From Burkholderia gladioli (GTDB taxonomy: Bacteria; Pseudomonadota; Gammaproteobacteria; Burkholderiales; Burkholderiaceae): a stretch of DNA of 24,285 bases. The stretch lies in assembly GCA_009914575.1 (NCBI GenBank), contig WNEB01000003.1, forward strand, positions 1-24,285, written 5' to 3'. Shown in pieces: positions 8,295-15,827 of this stretch. A program made the translations under genes and the position numbers. The notes beneath the pieces are model-generated. The model was not told the DNA's origin and made no database searches. It saw only the letters and a list, made by a program, of their open reading frames with translations. Each line of letters opens with the position of its first letter. The stretch's first letter is position 1.

Positions 8295-8984
8295 ATGGCA
8301 ACCATCCTGGTGGTAGATGATGAAATGGGCATCCGGGAATTGCTCTCGGAAATCCTCGCGGACGAAGGACACGTCGTCGAGGTGGCGGAAAACGCGCAAG
8401 CCGCGCGCGACTATCGTCAGCGACTCGGGCCCGATCTCGTTCTGCTCGACATCTGGATGCCCGATACGGACGGCGTCACGTTGTTGAAGGAATGGGCGAG
8501 CCACGGGCAACTGACGATGCCCGTGATCATGATGTCCGGGCACGCGACGATCGATACCGCGGTCGAGGCGACCAAGATCGGCGCACTCGATTTCCTCGAG
8601 AAGCCGATCGCGTTGCAGAAGCTGCTGAAATCGGTCGAGCACGGCCTGGCGCGCGGTTCGGCGCCGGTGCCGCAAAGCCCGGCGGCGAAGCCGGCGGCCG
8701 GCCCGGCGGCGGTGGCCTCGGTCGCCGCGCTGCCGACGCTCGGCGAGGAAGTGCAGGTCGCGCTCGGCATGACGGGGCAGGCGGCGGCGATTCCGTTCGA
8801 CATCCCGTTGCGCGAGGCGCGCGACGCGTTCGAGCGCGCCTACTTCGAGTACCACCTCGCGCGCGAGAACGGCAGCATGACGCGCGTCGCGGAAAAGACG
8901 GGCCTCGAACGCACGCACCTGTATCGCAAGCTCAAGCAGCTCGGCGTCGAACTCGGCAAGAAGCCGCCGGAAGACGGCCTCTGA
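8295..8984 (+). CDS. NtrX-like response regulator without the AAA+ domain (REC-linker-Fis HTH)
   Basis: The 229-residue protein has an N-terminal receiver domain (residues 1-120) with acidic pocket D8-D9, phosphoacceptor D52 in LVLLDIWMPDTDG, S81 and K103 in EKPIAL. It is followed by an Ala/Pro-rich linker (about 122-150) and a C-terminal Fis-type helix-turn-helix (about 178-222, AYFEYHLARENGSMTRVAEK, then GLERTHLYRKLKQLG). Canonical NtrX has a sigma-54-interacting AAA+ ATPase between these parts. Here the Walker motifs and GAFTGA loop are absent, so it cannot remodel sigma-54 polymerase and is expected to act as a simple DNA-binding activator or repressor. The frame is continuous, and REC and HTH are joined by a normal linker, so this looks like a natural architecture, not a deletion. 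The ATG abuts the kinase stop, so the pair is surely cotranscribed. Confidence 0.9.
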   Translation: MATILVVDDEMGIRELLSEILADEGHVVEVAENAQAARDYRQRLGPDLVLLDIWMPDTDGVTLLKEWASHGQLTMPVIMMSGHATIDTAVEATKIGALDFLEKPIALQKLLKSVEHGLARGSAPVPQSPAAKPAAGPAAVASVAALPTLGEEVQVALGMTGQAAAIPFDIPLREARDAFERAYFEYHLARENGSMTRVAEKTGLERTHLYRKLKQLGVELGKKPPEDGL

Positions 8985-9044
8985 AATTTTTTGCGAAAAG
9001 GGCTTGATCTACTGTTCAGGACTCGCTAGAATTTCTATTCTGTT

Positions 9045-9120
9045 GGCCCGGTAGCTCAGTTGGTAGAGCAGCGGATTGAAAATCCGCGTGTCGTTGGTTC
9101 GATTCCGACCCAGGCCACCA
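9045..9120 (+). tRNA. tRNA-Phe (anticodon GAA), 3' CCA encoded
   Basis: The 76-nucleotide cloverleaf has a D arm GCTCAGTTGGTAGAGC, anticodon stem GCGGA/TCCGC closing the loop TTGAAAA (anticodon GAA), T arm GTTGG-TTCGATT-CCGAC, and ends ACCA. The acceptor stem GGCCCGG/CCAGGCC pairs except at position 5-68, where C faces A. All other stems pair. The gene is followed 5 bases later by a strong hairpin. Confidence 0.95.
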
Positions 9121-9125
9121 AATTC

Positions 9126-9163
9126 GAAAAGGTCCAAAAGCTTCGCGGCTTTTGGACCTTTTC
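9126..9163 (+). terminator. Strong hairpin terminator after tRNA-Phe
   Basis: Bases 9126-9141 pair perfectly with 9148-9163 (16-bp stem) around a 6-base loop TTCGCG. The stem ends in a run of T on the plus strand (CCTTTTC) and a run of A on the other side, so it could work in both directions. The right arm also overlaps the only possible upstream start of the queD frame. Confidence 0.85.
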
Positions 9164-9610
9164 TCTGCCTCTCTTGAATTTCGACGCGGGCCACCGCATT
9201 CCCGATCACCGCAGCCAGTGCCGCAACCTGCACGGCCATCGCTACGTGCTCGAATCACGCTGCGCGGCGATCTCGTCGATACCGAAGGAGCGCCCGACCG
9301 CGGCATGGTGATGGGTTTCGCCGACGTCAAATCGCTGGCCATGGAGCATCTGGTCGGCAAGTGGGATCACGCGTTTATCGTCTATGCACGCGACGAGCAG
9401 GTGCGGGCGTTCCTCGAACAGATGGCCGACCACAAGACGATCGTGCTCGACCGCATTCCCACCGTCGAGAATCTCGCGGCGGTGGCGTTCGACATCCTCG
9501 CGAACGTCTACGACGCCCACCACTACGGCGTCAACCTGCGCCTCGAACGCGTGCGGCTCTACGAAACGCCGAACTGCTGGGCCGACGTCGAGCGCAATCC
9601 GGCGCGCTGA
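9152..9610 (+). pseudogene. queD: QueD (6-carboxytetrahydropterin synthase), frame-disrupted and lacking a normal start
   Basis: QueD makes 6-carboxy-tetrahydropterin from dihydroneopterin triphosphate for queuosine synthesis. Two frames share the gene. One carries [20 protein letters not shown] (9180-9250), with the zinc histidines and the cysteine of the active site. The other carries LEF before it and then [20 protein letters not shown] through HHYGVNLRLERVRLYETPNC to the stop. An extra T at 9179-9181 (TTT for TT) shifts out of frame, and a missing A at about 9253 (GAATC for GAAATC) shifts back. The open frame from TTG 9152 thus makes 152 residues, a normal length, but with about 24 residues garbled exactly at the active site. 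No ATG or ribosome-binding site exists; TTG 9152 lies in the terminator stem. TTG 9174 would start the other frame. Homopolymer sequencing errors could account for both indels. Confidence 0.8.
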
Positions 9611-9890
9611 GGCTCTGGCCGATCCTCCGGCCGGGCGCCATGCCCGGCACGCGATTCCGTCTCTCCTTCCTGCGGCTTCCCCGCACGCCGTTCGCCTTGC
9701 CGGGCGGCGCTTCGCGTCGCCCGCGCGCCCGCCCGGCGGCGCTTTTCTGACCACGGTATGATCGTCGCGCGCGGTCGATGGCCGCGCCGCGAACACGTAT
9801 TTCCCGATACAACAACGATTCCGCCACACGGGTGACGGGCAACCGGCCGCACGCGCCAGGTGCTGTGCGCGGCCAGCAGGAGAACAGGAC
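9611..9890. other. Intergenic region upstream of the Sel1-repeat gene
   Basis: These 280 bases contain no convincing gene. A short hairpin, GCCGGGCGCCATGCCCGGC, lies just after queD (about 9629-9647). TATGAT at 9757-9762 could be a -10 element for the Sel1 gene, about 129 bases before its ATG, but no clear -35 hexamer accompanies it. Confidence 0.5.
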
Positions 9891-10817
9891 ATGAATGGCT
9901 CAGGCAAGCGGGCGGCGCGCGCCGCCCGCGCGGTGGCGGCATCTCTGGCGTTGGGCGCGGCAGGTGCCGCGTTCGTGACGAGCGCACCCGCGCTGGCGGC
10001 CGATGCGGCTGCCGCGAACACCGCCGCAAGCACGACGCGCGCCGCCGCCGCACCGCACTCGACCCCGCACGCGAAGCTGCGCAAGCCGCCCGCGCCGTCG
10101 AAGGCCACGACCGCGGCGGTGGCCGACTACAACGCCGGCAACTTGGATGCCGCGCTCGTGGGCTTCAAGCGCGCGGCAGGACATGGCGACCGGCTCGCGC
10201 AATTCAACTACGGGATGATGCTGCTCAAGGGCGAAGGCACCGCGGCCAACGTGCCGGACGGCCTGCACTGGCTCGACACGGCGGCCGAGGCCGGCATGAC
10301 GCAGGCGCAGTACGTCCTCGGCACGATGTACGACAACGGCGATTTCGTCGCGCGCGATCCCGCCGCGGCGCACGGCTGGTTGCTGAAGGCGGCGGAGCAG
10401 GGGCATGTCGAGGCCGAGCTTGCGCTCGCCAACCAGTTTCTCGACGGTCGCGGCACGCCGCGCGACAACCATCAGGCGTTCCTCTGGTATCGCAAGGCCG
10501 CCGACGCCGGCGAGCCGACCGCGCAGTACGTGACGGCCTCGTTCTACGAACGCGGCGGCGACGGCGTCTATGTCGATCTGAACCTCGCGCGCGTCTACTA
10601 CGCGGCGGCGACCGTGCATGGCGACGACGTCGCCGCGCTCAAGTATCAGGAAGTCAGCGCGGCGCTGCGTGCGAAGGTGGCGACCGGTGCATCGGGCGCT
10701 GCAGCCGCCTCGGCGCCGCAAGCGGCGTCGCACAGTGAACGCGCGGTGCAGCGCGCCGCCGTCGCCGTCGCCGTCAGTAACGAAAAAGCCCGGCGCGACG
10801 CCGGGCTTTTTGCTTGA
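9891..10817 (+). CDS. Exported Sel1-like repeat (tetratricopeptide-type) protein
   Basis: The 308-residue protein has a signal peptide (basic MNGSGKRAARAARA, hydrophobic core, likely cleavage near ALAADA), an Ala-rich spacer, then tandem Sel1-like repeats from about residue 75 to 255. Repeat signatures are AQFNYGMMLLKGEGTAAN, AQYVLGTMYDNGDFVARDPA, AELALANQFLDGRGTPRD and AQYVTASFYERGGDG. Such solenoids are protein-interaction scaffolds; in Gram-negative bacteria many act in the periplasm or in signalling, and nothing shows which partner this one binds. The start is supported by AGGAGAACAGGAC just before ATG. The last dozen codons (NEKARRDAGLFA) are encoded by the terminator hairpin itself, and the stop lies beyond it, which suggests the native stop may have been lost. 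Confidence 0.82.
   Translation: MNGSGKRAARAARAVAASLALGAAGAAFVTSAPALAADAAAANTAASTTRAAAAPHSTPHAKLRKPPAPSKATTAAVADYNAGNLDAALVGFKRAAGHGDRLAQFNYGMMLLKGEGTAANVPDGLHWLDTAAEAGMTQAQYVLGTMYDNGDFVARDPAAAHGWLLKAAEQGHVEAELALANQFLDGRGTPRDNHQAFLWYRKAADAGEPTAQYVTASFYERGGDGVYVDLNLARVYYAAATVHGDDVAALKYQEVSAALRAKVATGASGAAAASAPQAASHSERAVQRAAVAVAVSNEKARRDAGLFA
10783..10811. terminator. Bidirectional intrinsic terminator between the Sel1 gene and rodA
   Basis: AAAAAGCCCGGCG (10783-10795) pairs with CGCCGGGCTTTTT (10799-10811) around the 3-base loop CGA. A-run and T-run flank the GC stem, so it serves both converging transcripts: the Sel1 gene on the plus strand and the mre/rod operon on the minus strand. It lies inside the 3' end of the Sel1 reading frame. 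Confidence 0.92.
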
Positions 10818-10840
10818 ACGACGTGCGACCGGGCGCGGCG

Positions 10841-11989
10841 TCAGGATTTCATCAGGCGCTTCTGCCGGCCCACGCTCATGATCATCCCGATCGCGATGCC
10901 GAGCGTGGCGAGCGCGGTGCCGCCATAGCTCATGAACGGCAGCGGCACGCCCACCACGGGCAGCACGCCGCTGACCATGCCGACGTTGACGAACGCATAC
11001 GTGAAGAAGCCCAGCGACAGCGAACCGGCCAGCAGCCGCCCGAACAGCGTCGAGCCCTGCGCCGCGATATACAGCCCGCGCGCGATCAGCAGCATGTAGA
11101 GCGTCAGCAGCACCAGGCCGCCCGCCAGCCCGAACTCCTCCGAATAGACGGCGAAGATGAAGTCGGTGTGCTTCTCGGGGATGAATTCGAGGTGCGCCTG
11201 CGTGCCCTTCAGGTAGCCCTTGCCGACTGGCCCGCCCGAGCCGATCGCGATTACGGCCTGGATCGTGTGGAAGCCCTTGCCGAGCGGATCGGAGGTCGGA
11301 TCGAGCAGCGTGCAGACGCGATGCTTCTGGTAATCGTGCATCAGCGGCCAGACCACCTGCGGCTGACAGATCTTGCTTTCGAACGTGGCGATCGCGGCCA
11401 CCGCGATCACGCCGGCGATCAGCACCGGCACGATCAGCTTGAACGACAGCCCCGCCAGATAGATCACGAACAGCCCCGCCGCGAACACCAGCATCGCCGT
11501 GCCGAGGTCGGGCTGCTTGGCGATCAGGCCCACCGGCACCAGCAGGATGGTGAACGCGAACAGGTAGTCGTACCAGCGGATGCCGCCTTCGCGGCGCTGG
11601 AAATACCAGGCCAGCATCAGTGGCGTGGCGATCTTGAGGATTTCCGAGGGCTGGATCACCACGCCGACGTTGAGCCAGCGTTTCGCCCCCTTCTTGGTCA
11701 TCCCGAACACGGCGACGGCCACCAGCAGCGCCCCCCCGAACGTATAGAGCGGCACCGCGAAGCGCATCAGCGTTTGCGGCGGGATGTTCGCGATGATCCA
11801 CATCAGCACGAACGTCAGCATGATGTTGCGCAGTTGGTCCTCGACGCGGCCCGGCATGTCGATCGTCGCGCTGTAGAGCGTGACGATCCCGACGCAGAGC
11901 AGCAGGAACACGAACAGCGCGAGCGGGCAGTCGAAGCCCGCGAACATCTGTTTGGCCTTGTCGAGCCAGGCGCGCTTGTCGAATTGCAT
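10841..11989 (-). CDS. rodA: RodA, SEDS-family peptidoglycan glycosyltransferase
   Basis: The 382-residue protein with about ten membrane helices polymerises lipid II into glycan strands in the elongasome, together with PBP2. Recognisable blocks are KKGAKRWLNVGVVIQPSEILK, AKQPDLGTAMLVFAAGLFVI, AHLEFIPEKHTDFIFAVYSEEFG (with the SEDS aspartate, D276) and VGVPLPFMSYGGTALATLGI. Length equals the family norm. The ATG (11989-11987) follows GGAGAAAGG closely. The gene begins 11 bases after the mrdA stop and is last in the minus-strand operon, ending about 30 bases from the bidirectional terminator. Much longer open frames on this strand pass through this region in another frame and are not real. Confidence 0.96.
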   Translation of the reverse strand: MQFDKRAWLDKAKQMFAGFDCPLALFVFLLLCVGIVTLYSATIDMPGRVEDQLRNIMLTFVLMWIIANIPPQTLMRFAVPLYTFGGALLVAVAVFGMTKKGAKRWLNVGVVIQPSEILKIATPLMLAWYFQRREGGIRWYDYLFAFTILLVPVGLIAKQPDLGTAMLVFAAGLFVIYLAGLSFKLIVPVLIAGVIAVAAIATFESKICQPQVVWPLMHDYQKHRVCTLLDPTSDPLGKGFHTIQAVIAIGSGGPVGKGYLKGTQAHLEFIPEKHTDFIFAVYSEEFGLAGGLVLLTLYMLLIARGLYIAAQGSTLFGRLLAGSLSLGFFTYAFVNVGMVSGVLPVVGVPLPFMSYGGTALATLGIAIGMIMSVGRQKRLMKS

Positions 11990-12000
11990 GCCTTTCTCCG

Positions 12001-14259
12001 TTAGTCGTGGGTGCCGGCGGCGGCCCGCGCGGCGGCGCGTTCGTCGCGCATCGCGGCGGGCGCGCTCGCGCCGTTGGCCGGCGTGCGGTGCGGCTTGCGC
12101 GGCAGGTGGCGCATCTGCGTCGCGCTGACGGCGCTGGCGGCCTCGGATGCGGGGGCCGCGCTGCTGATCGGACTCGCGCTCGCGGCCGCGTCGGCGGCGC
12201 TGGCGCCCGAGGCGCCGCTGGCGGCGGCGGGCGGCACCGGCTGCGGCAGCGCCGTGAAGCCCATCGCGACCTGCACCGGCTGGGGCGTGTCGCCCACCAC
12301 CGGCGCGCTGACCGGCTCGGTGGCCGAGGCGGCGGCCACGGCGGTGGCTTCGTTGACCGGGTTCTGGCGCTCGACCAGATAGAAATCGAGCACCTTGCGC
12401 GCGATCGGGCCGGCCGACTGCGTGCCCCAGCCGCCGTTCTCGACGATCAGCGCGAGCGCGATCCTCGGATGATCGACCGGCGCGTAGGCGGTAAACAGCG
12501 CGTGGTCGCGAAGGTGTTCGGCGAGCATGTGGCCTTGGTAGTTCGCGCCCTGCAGCGAGAACACCTGCGCCGTGCCGGTCTTGCCGGCCGCCGTGTAGGG
12601 CGGCGCGCCGCTGAACAGCTTGTACGCGGTGCCGGACGGATTCTCGATCACGTTTTCCATGCCGCGCTTGACCACGTCGATGTTCGACTGCTTGAGCGGG
12701 ATCACCTCGCTTTCCTTGGGCACCGTGAGGTGCCGCTGGCGCGTGATCGGATCCTCGATCTCCTTGACCAGGTGAGGCTTCATGACCACGCCGTTGTCGG
12801 CCAGCGTGGCCACCGCGTGGGCGAGCTGCAGGATCGTGAACGAGTTGTAGCCCTGGCCGATCCCGAGGCTGATCGTTTCGCCGTCGTACCACTTCTGCAG
12901 CGCCGGCTTGCGGAACGTCTTCTTCTTCCAGTCCGGCGACGGCAGCACGCCGCGCGCCTCGCCCTGCACGTCGATGCCGGTGATCTGGCCGAAGCCGAAT
13001 GGCTTCATGAAGTTCGCGATGGCCGTCACGCCGAGGTCGTGCGCGAGCATGTAGAAATAGGTGTCGTTCGACACCATGATCGCGCGGTTCATGTCGACCC
13101 AGCCCTGGCCCGAGCGCACGTCGTTGCGGAACGTGTGGCCGCCGAACGTGTAGTAGCCGGGATCCTGGAAGCCCCAGCCGGGCGTGCGCTTGCCGAGTTC
13201 GAGGCCGGCCAGCGCGACGAACGGCTTGTAGGTCGAGCCGGGCGGGTAGACGCCGTGCAGCGGGCGGTTCAGGAGCGGCTTGTCGGGAGAGTTGTTCAGT
13301 TCGTCCCAGGTTTGCTGATCGATGCCGTCGACGACCGAGTTCGGATCGAAGCTCGGCGACGACACGAAGGCCAGCACGTCGCCGGTAGTCGGTTCGATCG
13401 CGACCAGCGCGCCGCGCTTGCCGGCGAACGCCTGCTCGGCCACCTGCTGCAGGCCGATGTCGATCGACAGCACCAGGTTGTCGCCCGGCGTGGCCTGCGT
13501 GCGCGACAGCGTGCGCACCGGGCGCCCGCCGGCCGTCACCTCGACTTCCTCGAAGCCGGTGATGCCGTGCAGCTCGGTTTCGTAGCTCTGCTCGACGCCG
13601 ATCTTGCCGATGTAGTCGGTGCCCTTGTAGTTGTTGGCGTCCTTGCGCGGATCGTAGTGCTCGGGATCGCTGTCGTTCTCGTCGCTCATCGCGTCGATGC
13701 GATCCTGGTCGCGCTTCGAAATCCGGCCGATGTAGCCGATCACGTGCGCGGCCGTCGGCCCGAGCGGGTACTGGCGGAACAGCCGCGCGCGCACCTCGAC
13801 GCCGGGAAAGCGCCAGCGCTGCGCTGTGAAGCGCGCGACTTCCTCGTCGGTCAGGCGGGTGCGGATCGGCAGGCTCTCGAAGTTCTTCGAATCTTCCTGG
13901 AGCTTCTTGAAGCGGCGGCGGTCGCGCGCGTCGATCGGAATCACGTCCGACAGTGCGGTGATGGTGTTGTCCAGCGTGTCGGTCAGCTTCGACGGCGTGA
14001 TTTCGAGCGTGTAGGCCGAATAGTTGCGGGCCAGCACCACGCCGTTGCGGTCGGTGATGATGCCTCGGTTCGGCACGATCGGCGCCACCGAGATGCGGTT
14101 CTTGTCGGCCTGCAGCGCATACTTGCCGTGCTGCCAGACCTGCAGATAGAAGAAGCGCGTGGCGAGCAGCCCGAAGCAGACGAACACGAACAGGCCCGCC
14201 GCCGCGACGCGCAGGCGGAACTTCGAGAGCTGCTGCTGGGTGTCCTTGAATTCGGTCAT
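12001..14259 (-). CDS. mrdA: Penicillin-binding protein 2 (peptidoglycan D,D-transpeptidase)
   Basis: The 752-residue protein is the elongation-specific transpeptidase that cross-links strands made by RodA. It has an N-terminal membrane anchor (about residues 18-38), a pedestal domain, and a transpeptidase domain with the catalytic serine S342 in GSTYKPF (SxxK), SND in MVSNDTYFYM and K560 in KTGTAQ. It is about 120 residues longer than E. coli PBP2. The extra part is an Ala/Pro/Ser-rich C-terminal tail from about residue 640 (AVAAASATEPVSAPVVGDTP onwards), low in complexity and ending in a basic, Ala-rich stretch. The start was chosen because the next upstream codons leave the family sequence; the ribosome-binding site is weak. 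It lies 81 bases after mreD and 11 bases before rodA. Confidence 0.95.
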   Translation of the reverse strand: MTEFKDTQQQLSKFRLRVAAAGLFVFVCFGLLATRFFYLQVWQHGKYALQADKNRISVAPIVPNRGIITDRNGVVLARNYSAYTLEITPSKLTDTLDNTITALSDVIPIDARDRRRFKKLQEDSKNFESLPIRTRLTDEEVARFTAQRWRFPGVEVRARLFRQYPLGPTAAHVIGYIGRISKRDQDRIDAMSDENDSDPEHYDPRKDANNYKGTDYIGKIGVEQSYETELHGITGFEEVEVTAGGRPVRTLSRTQATPGDNLVLSIDIGLQQVAEQAFAGKRGALVAIEPTTGDVLAFVSSPSFDPNSVVDGIDQQTWDELNNSPDKPLLNRPLHGVYPPGSTYKPFVALAGLELGKRTPGWGFQDPGYYTFGGHTFRNDVRSGQGWVDMNRAIMVSNDTYFYMLAHDLGVTAIANFMKPFGFGQITGIDVQGEARGVLPSPDWKKKTFRKPALQKWYDGETISLGIGQGYNSFTILQLAHAVATLADNGVVMKPHLVKEIEDPITRQRHLTVPKESEVIPLKQSNIDVVKRGMENVIENPSGTAYKLFSGAPPYTAAGKTGTAQVFSLQGANYQGHMLAEHLRDHALFTAYAPVDHPRIALALIVENGGWGTQSAGPIARKVLDFYLVERQNPVNEATAVAAASATEPVSAPVVGDTPQPVQVAMGFTALPQPVPPAAASGASGASAADAAASASPISSAAPASEAASAVSATQMRHLPRKPHRTPANGASAPAAMRDERAAARAAAGTHD

Positions 14260-14340
14260 GCGGATACGGAGTAAGACGCACGCGCCGCGATGCCCGGGAT
14301 CGGACCGGCTGGCAGGCGGCGCGGCAACGTCATGGCGACG

Positions 14341-14853
14341 TCAGATGGGCCGCGTGTCGTCAGGGTCGACCGGGCGGCGTTGCGGCATCAACAGCAGGGG
14401 GCTCACGAACGGCCAGAGAGCGGCCTCGACGAAGCCGTCGACCAGGTAGCTCCAGCCCGGAAACGCGGCGCCCATGATCAGGCGGATCACGAACGGCACG
14501 AGCTGCGCGAGCACCAGCAGCGGCGCGACGTAGAACGCCTGCACGCCGAGCGAGAGCCACAGCACGCGGCGGTGGATCGTGATCGCGCCGTACGAGAGCA
14601 GCGTGTAGGCAAGCGCGTGCTCGCCGAGCAGGCCTGCGTCGTGCACGTCCATCAGGATTCCGAGCAGGAACGCGACGCCCATGCCGACCTTGCGCGGCTG
14701 ATGGATGTTCCAGAACAGCAGCACGACCGCGACGAAATCGGGCACGCCGGGCAGGCGGCCCCACGGCATCAGGTTCAGCAGGAACGCGACGGCCAGGCTG
14801 AAGATGATGAAGGTCGGGTTGACCGGCTGCAGGATGTATTGCGGACGGCTCAT
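14341..14853 (-). CDS. mreD: Rod shape-determining protein MreD
   Basis: The 170-residue integral membrane protein has about five or six hydrophobic segments (for example FIIFSLAVAFLLNLMPWG and DFVAVVLLFWNIHQP) and the MreD signature around VGMGVAFLLGILMDVHDAGL. MreD bridges MreC and the RodA/PBP2 complex in the inner membrane. Its ATG (14853-14851) overlaps the mreC stop by 4 bases (ATGA), showing translational coupling. Length matches the family. Confidence 0.93.
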   Translation of the reverse strand: MSRPQYILQPVNPTFIIFSLAVAFLLNLMPWGRLPGVPDFVAVVLLFWNIHQPRKVGMGVAFLLGILMDVHDAGLLGEHALAYTLLSYGAITIHRRVLWLSLGVQAFYVAPLLVLAQLVPFVIRLIMGAAFPGWSYLVDGFVEAALWPFVSPLLLMPQRRPVDPDDTRPI

Positions 14854-15827
14854 GGCTGCGCTCCCCGGGACGGCGCGGCAGCCGGCGCGGTTTCCTTCGT
14901 CGCGGGCTTGGCCTTGTCGGCGACCTTCGCGCCCTTTTTACCCTTGCCGTTCTTGTCGGCGGCGGGCTCGGGATCGACCGGGCGAGGCGGCACGTCGGAT
15001 TGATAGTGCAGCACCAGCATCTCGCGCGCGCCGCGCACGGCGGCCACCGGCATGCAGACCACGTGCGCGAACGCGGTGTCGCCCGCCTTGTCGATGCGCG
15101 CCACCTTGGCCACCGGCAGGCCCGGTGGGTAGATCCCGTCGAGGCCGCTCGTGACGAGTTCGTCGCCGACCATCAGATCGGCGCTGGTCGGCACGAAGCG
15201 CAGGTCGAGCGAATCACCCTTCGGCGTGCCGTAGATCACGCTGCGCAGCCCGGTGCGCAGCACCTGCACCGGAATCGCGAGGTCGCGGTCGGTGATCAGC
15301 GTGATTTCGGATTGCAGCGGGAACACGCGCGTGACCTGGCCGACCACGCCGTCTTCGGTGACCACCGGCGCGCCGTTCTGGATGTCGTCGTGCGAGCCGT
15401 GGCCGATCACGACCCGTTGCGAGAACGGATCGCTGGTGTCGTACTGGATCTCGACCGGCGTGGCCTGCGCGGCGATGCGCTGGCGCAGGCCGAGGATCGC
15501 GCGCAGGTGCACGTTGTCGGCGGCCAGCAGCGCCGCCTGGTTCGCCTGCAGCGAGAGCTTCAGGTTGCGGTCGTTCAGTTGCTGGTTGTCGCGGCGCAGC
15601 GTGGCGTTGCTCGCGGCCAGGTCGGCTGCGCCCATGAACAGGTCGCGCGGCACCAGCGCGGCCCGTTGCAGCGGGTACAGCGCAGTGCCAAGAATGCCCC
15701 GAACGATTTCGAGCGAATTGAAGCGCGCATCCGACACGAGGAGCGCGATCGCCAGCGCAACGAAGAAGATCAGCCGCGCGAGCGCTGACGGACCTTGCTT
15801 GAAGAGGGGCGGCGGACTGTATTCCAT
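14850..15827 (-). CDS. mreC: Cell shape-determining protein MreC
   Basis: The 325-residue bitopic protein has a short cytoplasmic start, one membrane helix (about residues 17-34, ARLIFFVALAIALLV), a coiled coil (about 65-110, NATLRRDNQQLNDRNLKLSL) and a periplasmic double beta-barrel domain containing GVVGQVTRVFPLQSEITLIT and VGDELVTSGLDGIYPPGLPV. MreC binds PBP2 and activates RodA/PBP2. A Lys/Ala/Pro-rich tail (about 285-325, NGKGKKGAKVADKAKPATKE) follows the folded part, as is common in betaproteobacteria. It lies 186 bases from mreB, the largest gap in the operon, and overlaps mreD. Confidence 0.95.
   Translation of the reverse strand: MEYSPPPLFKQGPSALARLIFFVALAIALLVSDARFNSLEIVRGILGTALYPLQRAALVPRDLFMGAADLAASNATLRRDNQQLNDRNLKLSLQANQAALLAADNVHLRAILGLRQRIAAQATPVEIQYDTSDPFSQRVVIGHGSHDDIQNGAPVVTEDGVVGQVTRVFPLQSEITLITDRDLAIPVQVLRTGLRSVIYGTPKGDSLDLRFVPTSADLMVGDELVTSGLDGIYPPGLPVAKVARIDKAGDTAFAHVVCMPVAAVRGAREMLVLHYQSDVPPRPVDPEPAADKNGKGKKGAKVADKAKPATKETAPAAAPSRGAQP

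Noticed and set aside
5871..8918. A 1015-codon open frame antisense to the NtrY/NtrX genes
   Set aside because: Composition is Arg/His/Ala/Gln-rich with no domain; it mirrors the codon bias of the true genes at very high GC and has no family sequence.
12007..14274. A 755-codon plus-strand frame opposite mrdA
   Set aside because: Shadow of mrdA; no recognisable motifs, and mrdA has all transpeptidase motifs.
12290..14281. The 1146-codon minus-strand frame (10841-14281) as a single giant gene
   Set aside because: Its last part is RodA, but the first two thirds are mrdA read in the wrong frame (Arg-rich). The RodA start at 11989 has a ribosome-binding site.
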